A stretch of DNA of 64,000 bases from Plumapathes pennacea (GCA_964036295.1 OZ038473.1:10511501-10575500), one strand, 5' to 3'. Shown: positions 1 through 12,868, counted from the first letter of the stretch. Translations and numbers: made by a program. Notes: generated by a model from the sequence alone, not told the origin.

Positions 1-680
1 GGAATAATACTGCAATAAATTATGTTGTTACAGAGTTATTATGGACTCCTTTAATATGTTTCAATCCAAGGATATGGCTAGCATAACTTACCGTTTTCAA
101 TGATTTCAAAACAGACAGAAGTCTTCATGCAACCGCAAAACATTTCGGCAATTACATTTAGAAACGGTGAAATTTGTCTTGGCGACTGCTCGATTTTCAC
201 CGAATAAACTTTGCTTTTCCTTCCTGATAATGTATCTCATTTTTAAGACGTAATTTGTACTTTGTTGTGCTTTGCTTCATCCGCCATTAATCAAACTTAA
301 AAAACGTTAGCCTTACGTTTTGAAGTTTTGCAAGCTGAGAGTACCGCGCGTCACAGCTCATGACAGAGCCTCTTTAATTCGCAGGGAAATATGGAAATGA
401 TCAAGCAGTATCAGAATCATTTCGAACTTTACTATGTGGACATTTGTTGGTTACAGATATGATTTGATGTACCATCGTAAGTTTGTTGGTCCTGACTCTT
501 AAGTTACTTACCGAAACTTCAAGCAACCAGCATCAATGTCTTTAGTCTTGTTTTGCGTTGTTGTTTGGGGGTTTGCGTGCTTTACACTTTTACTTGGTCC
601 AATCAGAGGCAACATATTGTACTGACTTAATGACTATTATGTTGATGCACTGGGAAACTGTTTGTCTGTTTCCTTTAGGC
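1..680. other. Non-coding host DNA, nothing recognised
   Basis: No open frame of useful length and no RNA gene or repeat that I can name. The sequence is AT-rich and ordinary up to the edge of the inverted-repeat element at 681. Confidence 0.4.
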
Positions 681-950
681 CCTTGTCAAACGGTCACAAC
701 AGTTGTTTCAACGTTCTCTCAACATTGTTGAGACATGTTGAGAGATGTTGAGAACGTGCCGTGTCAAACGGCCTCAAAATTTCTAGAACAAAAGAAAAGT
801 TGAGACGATGTTGAGGCAAAGTTTAAACAAAACCCAAACTCTTCTTACATGTCTCAACAATGTTGAGAGGGGGTGTCGAACGGCCTCAACACCGGCTCTT
901 AACAATGTTGAGAGAATGTTGAGACAAATGTTGTGACTGTTTGACAGGGC
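681..950. mobile_element. MITE-like element, about 270 bp, long terminal inverted repeats
   Basis: The left end starting GCCCTTGTCAAACGGTCACA and the reverse complement of the right end (GCCCTGTCAAACAGTCACA) match over about 50 bp. The interior is made of short TTGAGA/TCTCAAC words in both directions. The flanks read TTTAG on the left and TTAAA on the right, so a 3-bp TTA target duplication is possible. It has no coding capacity. A PIF/Harbinger-type non-autonomous element would fit the TTA duplication and the GGCC-rich ends; that assignment is inference. Confidence 0.7.
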
Positions 951-1947
951 TTAAAGGTTCTCACGCATCACATAAAAATAGTAGCATAACAATGTAGTTA
1001 ATAAAGCTTCTGGAATAACGCCTTGAGGTGATTCCATTGAAAATGAAGTTGCGGTGACTGTTTTGAAACTTTGCATAACAATTACTGACCAATTATAGTA
1101 CATGAAAGAAATAAGATAAAAAATGGGGTTAAGGTGCTTGTTCCCGCTATCAAACCTGAGTGCTCCAGGGGATACGAGTTGAATATTTGTTTGTTTATGT
1201 GGATTTGTTGTGCGCCGCAGAACTTAAACGATTTAAATTCTGTCAGCGCTTGTTGACACGGAGTCCTGGCTACAAAACCTGAGTGCTCCAGGGATGCGAG
1301 CCGTACAAAACTCGCATCCTTCCTGGCAGCTGTATTTAATAAACGTGAAGCTGGTCCACTATCGCGCGCGGAACATCCAGGAAATTCGCATCAAATCAAA
1401 TTCGCTATAAATCGCTATAAATGTAGCATCTTGTTATGCGTTGAGTGACAAGAAACTGAGGCATAATAACTATCTGGATAATCTGAATAATCATAACTTT
1501 GATGCATATTTAAATTTTCCTACTGCCTTTTGTCAAACTGTGAAACAGGATTTCTATTTGTTTGACAAGATTTATATCAGTTCGGAGGCGGGACTAGTTA
1601 TATGCGTATTACATATTGACGCTGAGACGTGCAGTGAATTAGTGCACAAAAAGGCGTCTTCTTTAACAAGAACTTGATCCATAAAAAAGAGTCACGAAAA
1701 GGTATAACATCATTTGCTTCTCAATTTTTGGCTATCATAAATGTCTATCATTCCTCCAGTTTCCGGCCTACAGCTCTTGGCTATAATATGGTTCAACAGC
1801 CGAGCTCTTCTTCTTCTTCTTCCAGTAAAACTCACCTCCTTATTACTTCTTTCTTGTGCACATCTCTGAGACCCGATCCGACTTTTGCTGGAATCTCTGT
1901 GTAAGAGGGGTCGAAGTAAGGAAATCGGTTCATGTGTACTTTAGCTG
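951..1947. other. Non-coding host DNA with a short direct repeat
   Basis: The phrase AACCTGAGTGCTCCAGGG occurs twice (near 1153 and 1277). No coding region is supportable: the open frames are short, use non-ATG starts and resemble nothing I know. Confidence 0.35.
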
Positions 1948-2065
1948 CCGTCGGCCGACGTATCGACGTATCGACGGTCGACAGTCGGCCGACTGTCAAT
2001 GGCGAAACCGACCGACAAGTCAACCGATACGTCGGCCGGCAATCGGTCGGCAGTCGGCAGGAAAT
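1948..2065. repeat. Cluster of GTCGGC/CGAC words in both orientations
   Basis: Over about 120 bp the words GTCGGCCGAC, TATCGACG, CGGTCGACAG and CGATACGTCGGCCGGC recur directly and inverted. This makes a GC- and CpG-rich island in AT-rich DNA that could fold on itself. It is likely the core of a small palindromic repeat or a MITE remnant. The overlapping open frames on both strands are by-products of the repeat. Confidence 0.5.
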
Positions 2066-4590
2066 GCCTAAGAAGGACCGTACTATTATCGCAATTAATA
2101 TTATTAGGCGATACTATTGTATAAGACAATTATTACTAATAGAAGTTTGGTACTTCTGCTCTGCTGTTTGTATTGAGTTATGGCTTGAAATATTTGTAAC
2201 ATGCTTTGACCTAATACATTTCACTGATTGGTTAAATACTTGCAAACGTACATCGTTTGGGAACCCGCTTGAAGCGTCCAGCGGACAGCCAGCCATTAAA
2301 TTCACATCTCTGTCAGTGTTGTTTAGGGTTTAATTTCTGTGTTAAAGGCATTATGAGAAAATATATTGCACTGATAGTCCGTGGATTCACTTCCAAGTGG
2401 CCCTGTACGCAAATCCGATGTTTTTGTTAACATCTGAAAACCGAACAATTAACTCGCTTGGCGATCGACAGTCGACAGCTTTTGGAGAGGAAACTGTGGC
2501 TTGATTCCGAAATGTTTTCGATTTCTGCCTGGTTTTCCTCTCCCTCACAGAGCTTTCAGGCGGCTCGCCCAAGCTTTTGGAGAGGAAACTTTAGCGTATT
2601 TATTCCGAAATGTGAGCGAAATGTTTTCGAATTTCTCGGCCTGGTTTTATTCACCGCGGAAACATTTGAAAAACTGTGGCCGCGGTTACGCAGTTACGCT
2701 TGCGCAGTAGTCCGTAGGAGTAACGCTTTTATTATCCCAAAACATCCACTTCTTGCTGAAGTGAACGCGCTCAAGTATCGGACCCTGCTGAGAATTTTGG
2801 CACCTTCAATGTTAGATACAGCAGGAAGGCGAAAGAGTGAAGCTCGTCATGCTAAATTTGACTTCACTTCCGTACAATGTTCCTTCACAAAGATTCGTGC
2901 CCAAACACACACTTCCTCAGAACATTGCAGCACTAAGATTCTGTCGGGTCAGGTAATAACCGAAGTCGTAAAATATATATCCGAAATTATAGTATTTCGC
3001 AGTAGCCGGTTGAAAGCCAAGGTGTTTTCTCAACTCAAAACCCCCAAACACCACTGAAAACACCAGTAGAGTTCTCAACAAAAACTTCAATCAAAATATA
3101 AATACTTCGCCCTGTAATTGATCAAAGACCCAAACGACCATGTACGAGTTATGCTCTTGTACTTTCTGCCTGAGTCTGCCCGGAGTTTTGTCTTGTGTTC
3201 TCCTAACAAAGCTTAATTTAGCTTCGAACCATTCCCTTTGCCGCAATGAGTAAAATACATATTTCCATAAAGCTGCCTGCAATGTCCAAACATCGATCAG
3301 TTTTGAAAATTAAACTTAATCTTTCGCTATGACTATATAAACCTTTGGGCCTGCGCGAGTTTACAAGTAACCATGCTGTGATCAGATAATACTATACGCG
3401 GGCCGAGGGCTAGACCTTTGACAAGTACCCTGGGCTTCGTTCGCGAGGTGATCTCGCAGTAATATGGTTCGCTCAAAACCACCGATTGAACGGATCTGGC
3501 CGTCACACAGAAAGAGCCACAATCACTTCAACATATAATTTTTACAGCTATGAGCCATACTTCAAGAAACATAAGTCTAAACTAATATATCTACCCATCC
3601 TGAAATTTGCAGCTAAACAATTCCAGAGCAAGATCCGGCCACAAAACCAAACATGTGGCCAGAACGTACACATGGGAAATCGGCCCGAATAAATCTCGCG
3701 GATTAACTAAAATAGCGATAGCTTACCCTCAACCGATTATACCACCACACAAGTGATTCGCTAGCTCAATCCTGCTCTCAATCCTGCCTCTTGTCCTTCC
3801 CGCGTAAAAAGTAATGCCCCGCAAATGTAATTTTATTCCTAAAACAGGAACTGGATGCTATCATGCTGATATCATGACAGCTGAGCCTGATGTGGATGAG
3901 CCTGATTGAATCGACTATTGAAATAATACCGCGGGACATTTTTCACTGATAATTAGCCTTGAAACAGTCTTTTGTAAGATTTTGATAACGGCTTCAGCAT
4001 CTAATTTGAATTTTGGACCTAGAAAAATTGATTTTCGATTCGGCACATTGTCTGCAAGCAGCTGATTCAGTCATAAAACTCGATAACGTGACATAACAGG
4101 GAAGAGCTCGCTGACTTTAACAGGCTTTGATTGAACGGACATATTATAGCTTTTTGATTGCGGTACATAGAAACCATTGATTGAATTTTTCGGCGACTAC
4201 CTGCTGTAATGTTCTCAGGAAGTGCATGTTTCGACACGAATCTTTGTGAGGAAATATTGCACGGAAGTGAAGTCGAATCAATGACATTGTTTGTGACAGG
4301 CGGAAAACTAATACGATTTTTTTTTAATGGACGTCAAGCTCTTTCGTTAGATGCTGACTGATAATTTTCGCCACATAAGCGCGACTTCTGTTATAGAGTG
4401 AGAAAGGCACCCCAGAGAACGATTGCCGGCTAAAATTACAATTTCTAATTCAGGACAAAGTGATTATCGGCACACCGACTGTGCTAATGGTTTGGAGTTT
4501 ACACCTCTGTCATTCATACCAAGCAGACCGCACTCCACGGGCGGTGGGGACAAATTGTCCCTACCGAAAGGCCGTTGTCAAGGCGTGCGG
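2066..4590. other. Host DNA without a supportable gene
   Basis: The longest open frame (2458-3057, plus strand, 199 codons, non-ATG start) has no domain, repeat or family resemblance that I can see. It contains a local duplication (TTTTGGAGAGGAAACT occurs twice near 2480 and 2580). I treat it as non-coding or a decayed fragment. The last 100 bases lead into the class A receptor 3' flank. Confidence 0.35.
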
Positions 4591-5050
4591 CTCGTCATGT
4601 ACCCTTCCGTGAAAAGTAGAGTTGAACAGTGCAGTTTTCTCTTAGTATTTCCTGAGGTCATCAGCGTCAAAAGAGGCAGATATTTGGAAACACAGCCCTT
4701 TTAGAGAACCGCTTTATTTGTTTAATCACATAATAAGGAATATCTTAAATTTCCGTTGTGGAAAACATTAAATACTGATAACAGCTGTAGTTTTACCTAA
4801 TACAAATTGCATGCTAAACTGAGAAAGACCGCTTAAAGAGATTAAATCAACAGAAACAACAAATTATTGAACGCTCTGTATGAAATTCAAACTAAAAGCT
4901 TGTTATGAAAACCTTTTACATGACAGTCTGCTTTCTTTAAATTAAATTGCAAGTTTCATAGTTCTAAAATCAGTCATGTGAACTTATCTTGTGGTTGTTG
5001 TTTTCACGTTCTTTTTTCCGAACTTCAACTGATCAGTTGATCTCACTGCT
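4591..5050 (-). repeat. Class A receptor 3' flank, copy 1
   Basis: A block carrying the sequence around CTTCCGTGAAAAGTAGAG, then TCCTGAGGTCATCAGCGTCA and CGCTTTATTTGTTTAATCAC. It recurs before the class A receptor ends near 15,000-15,448, 20,020-20,430, 29,395-29,816, 40,535-40,970 and 45,035-45,404. It is the downstream (3') side of a minus-strand receptor unit and shows that these units were duplicated with their flanks. Confidence 0.75.
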
Positions 5051-5567
5051 TCACTGCTGAGGGTTTCGACAACATAATCGTCGAAGTTGTTTCATAACTT
5101 CACTCCGAATTTCAGGCAGTCGCAAGCAGTAGAAGAACGGGTTTAAACACGAGTTCAGTAGAAAAACTGTGTAGGTGAATTCCCAAATGCACCGTGTGAG
5201 AGCAGTGTATTCGACGGCTTGCGCGATAGAGCCCGCGCACAAGAAAGGCAAGTAGCAGATGATGAAAAGTACATAAATCCACATCATGGTAGATGCTATT
5301 CGTTTGTACTTCTCCATGTTCAGTGTGCTTCCCTCCTGTTGTTGAGCTTGGTCGTTGGCTTGAGGTTGAATCTGTTGGCCGTTCTGACCTCGCAAACGTA
5401 GGTATATCTTGATGTAGGACACAGAAATAACGAGCAAACAAATAAAAACGCCACTCATCCAAAAAAGTAAGGAAAGTAAAGCAAAACTGTGGATTGTATG
5501 GCTTTGTTGTCGTGTTGTTGTGAACGCTCGCCATGTTGGTGAACAACGACTCCGAAGTGTGTACCAT
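5051..5567 (-). pseudogene. Class A GPCR pseudogene with internal deletion (TM1-TM4 lost)
   Basis: The first 31 or so codons (start ATG at 5567, ending about 5475) match the N-terminus of the intact receptor at 15,449-16,450, including the glycosylation-prone NNTTTKP segment. The sequence then jumps, out of frame, to the receptor's third quarter. From about 5458 down to 5051 it reads the end of TM5, the long Gln-rich third cytoplasmic loop, TM6 with a CYLP motif, TM7 with NPFFY and the tail ending CCRNPQQ. Roughly 480 bp covering TM1 to TM4 is missing, so no working receptor can be made. Clean matching on both sides of the junction makes this a simple deletion rather than divergence. Confidence 0.85.
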
Positions 5568-8500
5568 ATTGTTTCACTCTACGGATCTCTAGCGGTGGGA
5601 TTTCCCGTTTCACTGATTTAACAATAAACGTATGAGTTGTGAATTCTTCAAAGATGTTAGATGATTGAAACGTCTTGTGATCTGTAATCGCCAAAAGTCT
5701 GTGCGTGTGTTGTCAGATGTTGTGTTGCACTCAGTAAGATGAGGAAGCGTTGGACCTCTGCTGCTATGACACCTGTTTGAAAGAAAGCTTTCATTTTGTA
5801 AAAATACTAATTTAAAACATGTATTTACTTTACCTAACCTAACCCTCAATGTATTTTATTCTCACGACGCTTTAATTCCGCGAGGTGGGGATAGTCATAT
5901 TTTGCGACACTCTATTTTCACGATTTTGTTAAATTTATGGAAGCTGAGTCACTTTGCTTTCGCGATTGCGTCGATAACTTAATCATTGAATACCTTTGCT
6001 ATTAGTGATCTGTAATCGCCGAAGTCGCTATCCTTGTGTCGTCAACAGGGCTGTTGCTTTGTTGCTCCGCACTCAGAAAGATGGTGAAGTGTTGGACTCT
6101 TGCTACTCTGACACCTGAATTAAACTAATTTAATCAATTTAAAAACCATTAGCAAAGTAGATCCACTTTGTTGGTGTCATTGTGAAAGACAAGCTGTATG
6201 CCTTTTTAATATCTATTTGACTAAAGAGACACTTGATATTTGACAGACTGTGGCTGCCGTGTTTGTACTCACGAATAGTTCATTAGAGAAGTCAGAATGC
6301 TTTTATTTAAACATGATATTTATTAATAGTTATAGCTTGTGAGGTCGTGTAAATAGTTACTTATACTACCTACAACTATAATACCACATTATACTAGTTT
6401 TTAAGCTATAAGCAAAACCAGTCAATGAATTCATTGATATAGAAAATCATTGTTTATAAAGAAGGTAGTCGAAACGGACTTGTCCGCAAATTGAAATCTT
6501 TAAAATATTAAATTTATGCTCAAGATCTTTACACCACGCGCAAACAATGGATTGATCGCTGTATTCCATTAAAACTATCCTCTATATCGTAAATCGGAGA
6601 ATCGGACGCCATGGTTATTACACGGGATGGAGTGCAATACTAATAGTAATGAGAGTTGATAGTAATAATAAAAATAGTAATGAGAGTTGATAGCCTAATC
6701 AGCTTTTATCTGAGCAAACTTAAATTTTCTCTCGTGAAAATTAGAAGGAGAAAATTGAAGTTGATCACTCTCAGGAGTTAACCTTTTCACTCCCAAGTTC
6801 AAAATGCAGATTCTCTCAACCTTTTAATAGGAAAATGTATGAGTAATGTAGTGAGAATTGATAGTTTAACCAGCTATCATCTAAGCAAGGTATCAAAAGC
6901 CAAGTTCTTCTCACTATAATGTGTATTTTTGGTGAGAAACTGAAGGAGAAAATCGAAGTTGATCACTCTTGGGAGTGAAAGGATTAAATGGTTAAACGTC
7001 ACAGGTAGTCCAGGCACAGTAAACGTACCACGCGTGTAGACAATTTACAAAACCTTGGTAAATGTAGTTCAGAACGAAAGAAAATTTATCGTAGTAAATG
7101 CCAATATACCATCTTGTAGGGCATGGTAAAAGGCCAATTTGCTATCCTGTTCCGGACAAAATGGTGAAAATAGACACCCTGTTCCAGACTAGAGGCGACT
7201 CCACAATTCGGAAACGGCGTGCTTGAATAAACATGTGGCATTGCGTGATTTAAACAATTTAACAGTTCAGAGCTGTTTTGCAGCGGCAGATTCGACTCTA
7301 AATCATCAAGGCTTCTGACAGGAAGAAACGTCGACCTTGTTCTAGAGCCAGAGTGAACGAAAAATATATCCAGTTCCAGAGTCGGAGAGGTAAAAAGTAT
7401 ACCCTGTTGAGCGGCACATCCTCGTATAGCCCATAGATGGGAGTGCCCCCCCCCCCCCCGCGTAGCTTTTTCGCGCCTTTTATGTGCGCCTGCGGATTCA
7501 CAGCGGTGATCATGTATTGTTTGGTACGTTACACGAAGTATCTTTTGAAGCCAAACGACAACAGCTGTGGCGAAATTCCTGTAAATTATCCATGATACTG
7601 TACGTCCTCGTTAATTCTGGCAAAAGGTACGTTTACGTGTTTTACATGATTTTTGCAGAAAGAAACCAAAACAGCATGGTATGTGCACGCACGCCAGACA
7701 AATTAATGCTAAAATGGCGGCCATATTGAAAGAAAGTTCTTTGAGCTAAAGACAACATGAACAGGCTACACTGCACTTCTGTTCATTGCTTACCGCGTAG
7801 TCACTTGGTATTACAGCTTCTTGAGACTTTCTATTCGCTGTGTACCGTGTAAGGCTGCGTACACACTTGGTAATAGGGAGTTTAAGAAACCTAGGACGGC
7901 GACGGCAACGCGAGGAACCAAAAAATAGTGTCTCTGTTTCCTTATGTCTTTGTAACTTTGCCTATTCTTAGGTTGCTCAATTTGTTCCGTTTTTGCCGAG
8001 GTTCTATTGATTTCATCGTTTCCTACTAAGAAGAACGACTGCCGTTATTTTATCGAACTGTCGTCCACGTCCTGACAACGACGTAAAAAAGAAGCATTTG
8101 AAGTCGCACGCGAGAGCACGGCGACCCCGAGAACATGTCAATTTCAGATGTTCACGTGCTTCTTTTGTCTTCTGTGATTAGTTTTATTGTTTCACCGACG
8201 TCGCCGTCGTCCTCTCGCGTCCTGTATCTTAAAGTCTCTAATTGAGCTTCTAGACTCGATCGGCCAATGGCCAAGAACAACGCCACACCTCAAGAACGGC
8301 ACAATACCTTATTATCTACCTATTCAGGAAGGTTTAGAGGGTGTTTTGTATTTATGGGAGGATTTCAGAAGAGCGCTTAATCATAAGTGACACCTTTCCG
8401 TGATCAACCGCCGTGACGGATTACGCAAAAATGACCTAACAGGCGGTGGGCTGCCTGTGGCATATCCCATGTAGTTGACACTTTGCATTCACCGCATAGC

Positions 8501-9862
8501 TATCCATTTTTTTCCAACTGCTCTAAAAGGAGTTGTTCACATATTCACTGGTAGATGTTTAAGGGAGAGGGGGATCGTGAGCTCAATAACATTTTCCAGG
8601 GGGAGGGAGCGGGATGTGAAATTACTGATTACCCCTAATGTGGAAACTAATCTATTGAAAGATTGAATTCAGGGAAAACTTGAGCTTAGCATGAAGTTAA
8701 ATGTACCAATGAGGTCAGATTATATGTTGATTTAATTCTCACTGAAATACAGCTAAGATTGCTCAGGATATGCTATTTTATCGCCAAAATGGGCAAGGAG
8801 TTTGTATGAGAAGGCTCCCTGCTTATTAGGAATACCTTTGAGCAGGAAGACTCTAACAGTCTTGTAACACCCTGCCAGAAAGCTGCACATAAATACTCAT
8901 TCATCATAAATATTTGCAAAGACCTCAACCTCAGCAAGATTTGGACCCTTGCAAAGCACAATTTTCCTGTTCCCTTTCTGTTATTTGCTACTTGTCAGTT
9001 GTAGTTGTTGAAGTGATGAAATGATGTCTAAATCCCATTGCATAATTATGTGATGCATTTGATAGTACAAGTGAACTGTTGTTTTTGAAATGTTAATTAA
9101 ATGAATAAGTTGCAAAATACCAGTAAGTTGAATGTAATTTTTTGTAATTTAATTACAACAAACAGCGGCTTGGTGTGGTAAGTAGTCTTTGGTTCAAATC
9201 ACGCACTCGTTGTGACGTTTGTAGGCGTGACTCTACGATGGCAAAGCTACAGTTCGGGGAGCGTGATGACTTCCAGTTTTCATAAGACAAAACCTGAAAA
9301 GGCGGGTCATATGTGTCAGTCCTGCACCAATAAAAAGTTGATATAGATATGATGAACGCTTAAGACAATGTTTAGCAAAATTTCAGGTAGAATTGAACAG
9401 ATGAACTGACGCGGATGCGGGAATTTTGATATCTTTTGACTTTTTTACGGACAATGATACGAAGTCGGCGAATTTTTTGCCTTTTTATCAAAATCTTTAG
9501 GACCAAATGTTTTCGCTGACTCCGTATCAGTGTCCGTTATATACGAGACTTTTAACTACAAATATTAAAACATCCGCAATTAATTTTCTCAACATGAAGT
9601 TCGCAAGGTGTATGTCTGCTGGATCAAAATGGCGACAGCTAAAAGTTCCGTACTGCAAGACCAATTTTTGATCGTCTTTTAGAGATTCCGTTTGCTACTC
9701 ACTTAGAATGTCCAATCCGAGTTGATGAGTAACATTCTTGGTCAGTCTTCTGGCAAAAGTAAAACCCGATTGCGATCTGCTCACGCAAGCAAGTGGCGAT
9801 GATGATATGTTTTTCTTTTTCCTTCTTTCTTTCCTGTTTTTTTTAGTTTGTGCGCCTTTATT
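5568..9862. repeat. Receptor 5' flank plus long spacer block, copy 1
   Basis: A segment of about 4.3 kb found again at 20,430-25,345, 31,868-38,155 and 45,815-52,350, with partial copies at 16,451-17,540 and 41,946-42,905. Landmarks are CTAACCTAACCCT, the repeated TTTCGCGACACTCTATTTTC, ATGGCCGCCGTGTTTGTACT-type words, a poly-C tract near 7446-7460 and GACGGCGACGGCAACG. Compared with copies 2 to 4, this copy lacks about 0.5 kb between TTAAATGAATAAGTTG and CAAAATACCAGTAAG (near 9114), including the 81-bp repeat locus. Short open frames in it are not conserved between copies. Confidence 0.85.
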
Positions 9863-10368
9863 GCTTGTGACGTCACAAGCTATAAAATGCAACGATTTTT
9901 TATTTTTTTTTATTTTTCTGGGTTAGAGATCTGCATGCGATGATTGGTATTATCATGTGATTTGTGATGACGTTGTGATCACGTGACTTGTCGAGCAAGC
10001 AGTTTCGCCATTTTGAAGACAGCAAGTTGCTTGCCTTAGTTGGCTCTGTGGATTATTTTATGGACCGCTCATCTTACTTACAAACGCATACGCCGGCTGC
10101 GGTAGACCCATACTAAATTTCATTGAGCGGTTTTGGCTTGGGTCGGTCCGTTCAGCCTCAAAAGCCACATTGAAAGCCATGAAAGCAAATGCAATGAATT
10201 TATCAATGAACTGCATAACTATGCACAACTGTACAGAAATGTACGAAGAATCTAATATCCAGAACCTTGAGAACTTGAAGGAACAAGCTGAACGAAGGCG
10301 CTCGAGATACAAAGACGAGAACCTGTGTAAAGACGGCGATTCTTGACAAGCGCTTGATAGCGGATTAT

Positions 10369-10539
10369 ATGGAACTGTTTAGTATGAGGGTGAACTTGAA
10401 GGTACTTTGTATTCTTTTACTTTGTATTATTCTTGCTGATACAAGTAAAGCGTCAGAAAATCTGACTTTTGTTTGGAATCAAAATTTCACTCTGCGTGCA
10501 TTTATGTTGTTGTTGCGAGATTTTGGCTCGGTGCCATGA
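10369..10539 (+). CDS. Possible small secreted-protein exon (weak)
   Basis: From the ATG at 10,369 the frame gives about 56 residues. After a short charged start comes a hydrophobic stretch (VNLKVLCILLLCIILAD) followed by a small-residue region, which is what a cleavable signal peptide looks like. The frame then closes at 10,539. It could be a first coding exon of a split gene, or chance. I see no family match and no clear downstream exon. Confidence 0.2.
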   Translation: MELFSMRVNLKVLCILLLCIILADTSKASENLTFVWNQNFTLRAFMLLLRDFGSVP

Positions 10540-10589
10540 AGGTCAAACAATCAGTGGAACAGATGGCGTTATTATTTGAAAATTAGGAA

Positions 10590-10925
10590 ATGGCTGAGGA
10601 AAAAGTGACCGTTGGTAGATCTTGCTTCGCTCAGTTTTATTGTATTCCCATAAATGTTTATGTGAAAGAAAACCGAAGTCCTCCAAGACGAAGTCGTGAG
10701 CCAAGCCACGTACCATTGAATTACCTTTCACGCATTTTGAACAAGAGTAGAAAAAGCAGGCGACTAATACAAGAATACATTTCAAAGAATGTCCCAAAGT
10801 CGTCAAAAGTTCATGATTATACCCGAGCTTACGTACTTCACAATGCTAATGCGTTCCGTGAACGTGCATGTAAACAACATGGAAACAATAAAAAGCCACA
10901 GATGGAAATGGAAAGAGAAAATTAG
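10590..10925 (+). CDS. Unrecognised basic open frame, 111 codons
   Basis: Starts at ATG 10,590 and encodes a Lys/Arg/Ser-rich polypeptide with a segment SRILNKSRKSRRLIQEYI and a C-terminus rich in Asn, Lys and Glu. I do not recognise it. A loosely similar phrase (HSRRFNKSRKDRQAI) lies in another open frame at about 11,685-11,730, so the two may be parts of a decayed duplicated gene. Both lie only in the 3-kb segment specific to spacer copy 1. Treat as tentative. Confidence 0.2.
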   Translation: MAEEKVTVGRSCFAQFYCIPINVYVKENRSPPRRSREPSHVPLNYLSRILNKSRKSRRLIQEYISKNVPKSSKVHDYTRAYVLHNANAFRERACKQHGNNKKPQMEMEREN

Positions 10926-12018
10926 GATCAATAAACCATCGCTGCGAGAAAGCTAGAAGCTCAAAAAGAAGATTGCCAAAAGTAACCGAGGTGCTAAGAT
11001 ACGTTTGTATTTTAAAATGTGTTAAAACACAGGCATTGCAAGATCAGACGTATTCAGAGATCAAAATCACAGAACCAAGTACAATGGGTTTTCTCTGTCA
11101 AGGGATATAGAAAAAAATTCCGGTCCTTCAGTTGTTGATCCAAACAAAACGATCATCGGTTGGCTTTCTGGATGCACGGAAGCCATACTTTAGGAGCGAT
11201 TTTGGCTTGCATTGTTTTTAAGCGTCGGAAGACTTGAAAATAGCCGTACACAAATGCTTGATGTGTTACCAGCGGGACCCCCGTAAAGTACGAAGGGTTG
11301 TGTTTTGCAAATGCTCGATTATAGATACCGCTTCAACCAATGTATCTGTGTTCTGAGCAATATTTGTGTGAAAGAACATCGAATAAGTAGTAGAAGACGT
11401 GTCGAAACTTGATAGAAATTGAACTTTTCCCTGCGGGCAGAGCGTCTCCCTTTGTCGGAAACTCTGCGGCTTTGTGTAACGCGCGGCGTATACGAACAGT
11501 CGGCGTTTAACTTCGTTTTGCGTGCAGTAAAGGTTCTTTGTTTATTGTCTGAGGATATTGAATTACTAATAGGATTGAGGCAAATATCACGCGAGATTAA
11601 GATACAAGATCTGTCAATGAAATGTCACGAGCATAATATCATAGAACGGGGAATCCCGAATCATCAGCTACTTAGCTTTCACTCACGCCGCTTTAACAAA
11701 AGCAGGAAAGACCGGCAGGCGATTACATCGAGAATATTTGTCACTGAATACCTCGAAGTCTTCAAGGTTGATATCCGACTATCCGAGCCGTAATGTTCGC
11801 TCCACAAGCCCGTGATGCACGCCTTTGTTGTCACGGTATTCAAACGTCTGCAGCTTCCGATAGAGATTAATTTCGTATCGACCCAGAATTTTGCGTTAAA
11901 GCTTAATGCATAGCAGTCTTGAACATATTAGTGATCAGACTTGTACATGTAGGATGCGTAACGTCTGAGATGGCTTTTTCATACGAAGTAATTTCATCAT
12001 GGGAAGTGTCATGTTTTA

Positions 12019-12351
12019 GGCCCCGTCCACACTACGCCGGATAAATTTGAAAACGCAACTTTATTCTTACGGTTAGGAAAACGCTCTTCAAAGTGGATAA
12101 ATTTGAAAGCGCCGGCTTTGCGTTTTGGTGTGGACGAAAAACATTTTGAAAACGGAACTTTTCGAAAACCCTGACTCACGTGGCCACGTCAAGTGGTTTC
12201 AAAGATTGTCAGGGACGTTTGTAGAGCAATAACAATACATTTGGGCCCGGAAACATTTTATCCGTTTTCCAGTGTGGACGGAAAACATTTCTTGCGTTTT
12301 CAGAGTGAAAGTTGCGTTTTCAAATTTATCCGGCGTAGTGTGGACGGGGCC
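12019..12351. mobile_element. PIF/Harbinger-like MITE with TTA duplication
   Basis: The left end GGCCCCGTCCACACTACGCC is the exact inverse of the right end, and the match continues through CGGATAAATTTGAAAACGCAACTTT for about 45 bp. TTA immediately flanks both ends (12,016-12,018 and 12,352-12,354), the target duplication expected of the PIF/Harbinger superfamily. The 333-bp element has no transposase, so it is non-autonomous. A short plus-strand open frame inside it is a by-product. Confidence 0.88.
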
Positions 12352-12868
12352 TTAATGTGCTACAGCTACTTGAACATGATGCACACGCTGGGAAGATGAG
12401 ATAAGGCTATTACGCTGTCTTACAGCTACTTAAGATGTCGGGTATTCCCCAGTCAATCCCATTACAAAATGACAACACAGTTCCTCCACAAAATATGTCA
12501 GCTTGAAAATTCACTCAACAAGGTTGCCAGGTTGTATAGAAAGCGTCACACAAGTACTGTCACGTGCATCGGAAAGCAATGAAAACTGGGTTGTTGCAAA
12601 CGAAGAATGTTCCTACGGGGCCTTCGATAATTGTTTTCTCTCAATTATTATAATACACTTTTTCGTGAATATCTGTTTGACCAAAATTAGAAGAAAAGAG
12701 GGCAAGAAAAATAAAGGGAGCTCTTGGATCCGTCATTTGCAAAAACTGACTCGGCTATAATATCTTTTGCATATAAACGCACGACAAAAGTTCCTCTCCC
12801 GGGACCCCGCGTGTCTCTATTCATTGTACTAATGACGTCACAAGCGCACTGGCCACGGGCCTGTCTTG

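Larger units (their letters stand above)
9863..12868. other. 3-kb segment unique to spacer copy 1, possible insertion
   Basis: Copies 2 and 4 read straight through GCGCCTTTATTTACCC (near 25,345 and 52,350), but here about 3.0 kb lies between GCGCCTTTATT and GTTTACCC. The segment opens with the perfect 18-bp palindrome GCTTGTGACGTCACAAGC, and TGACGTCACAAGC recurs near its right end (12,833). It holds several modest open frames and one MITE. I cannot tell whether it was inserted here or lost from the other copies. No transposase is visible. Confidence 0.6.

Noticed and set aside
7298-7729. Open frames in the spacer beginning MITAVNPQAH (minus) or MCACGF-like (plus)
   Set aside because: They recur because the spacer is duplicated, but the minus frame shifts with poly-C length and the plus frame is broken in copy 4, so there is no sign of protein-level constraint.
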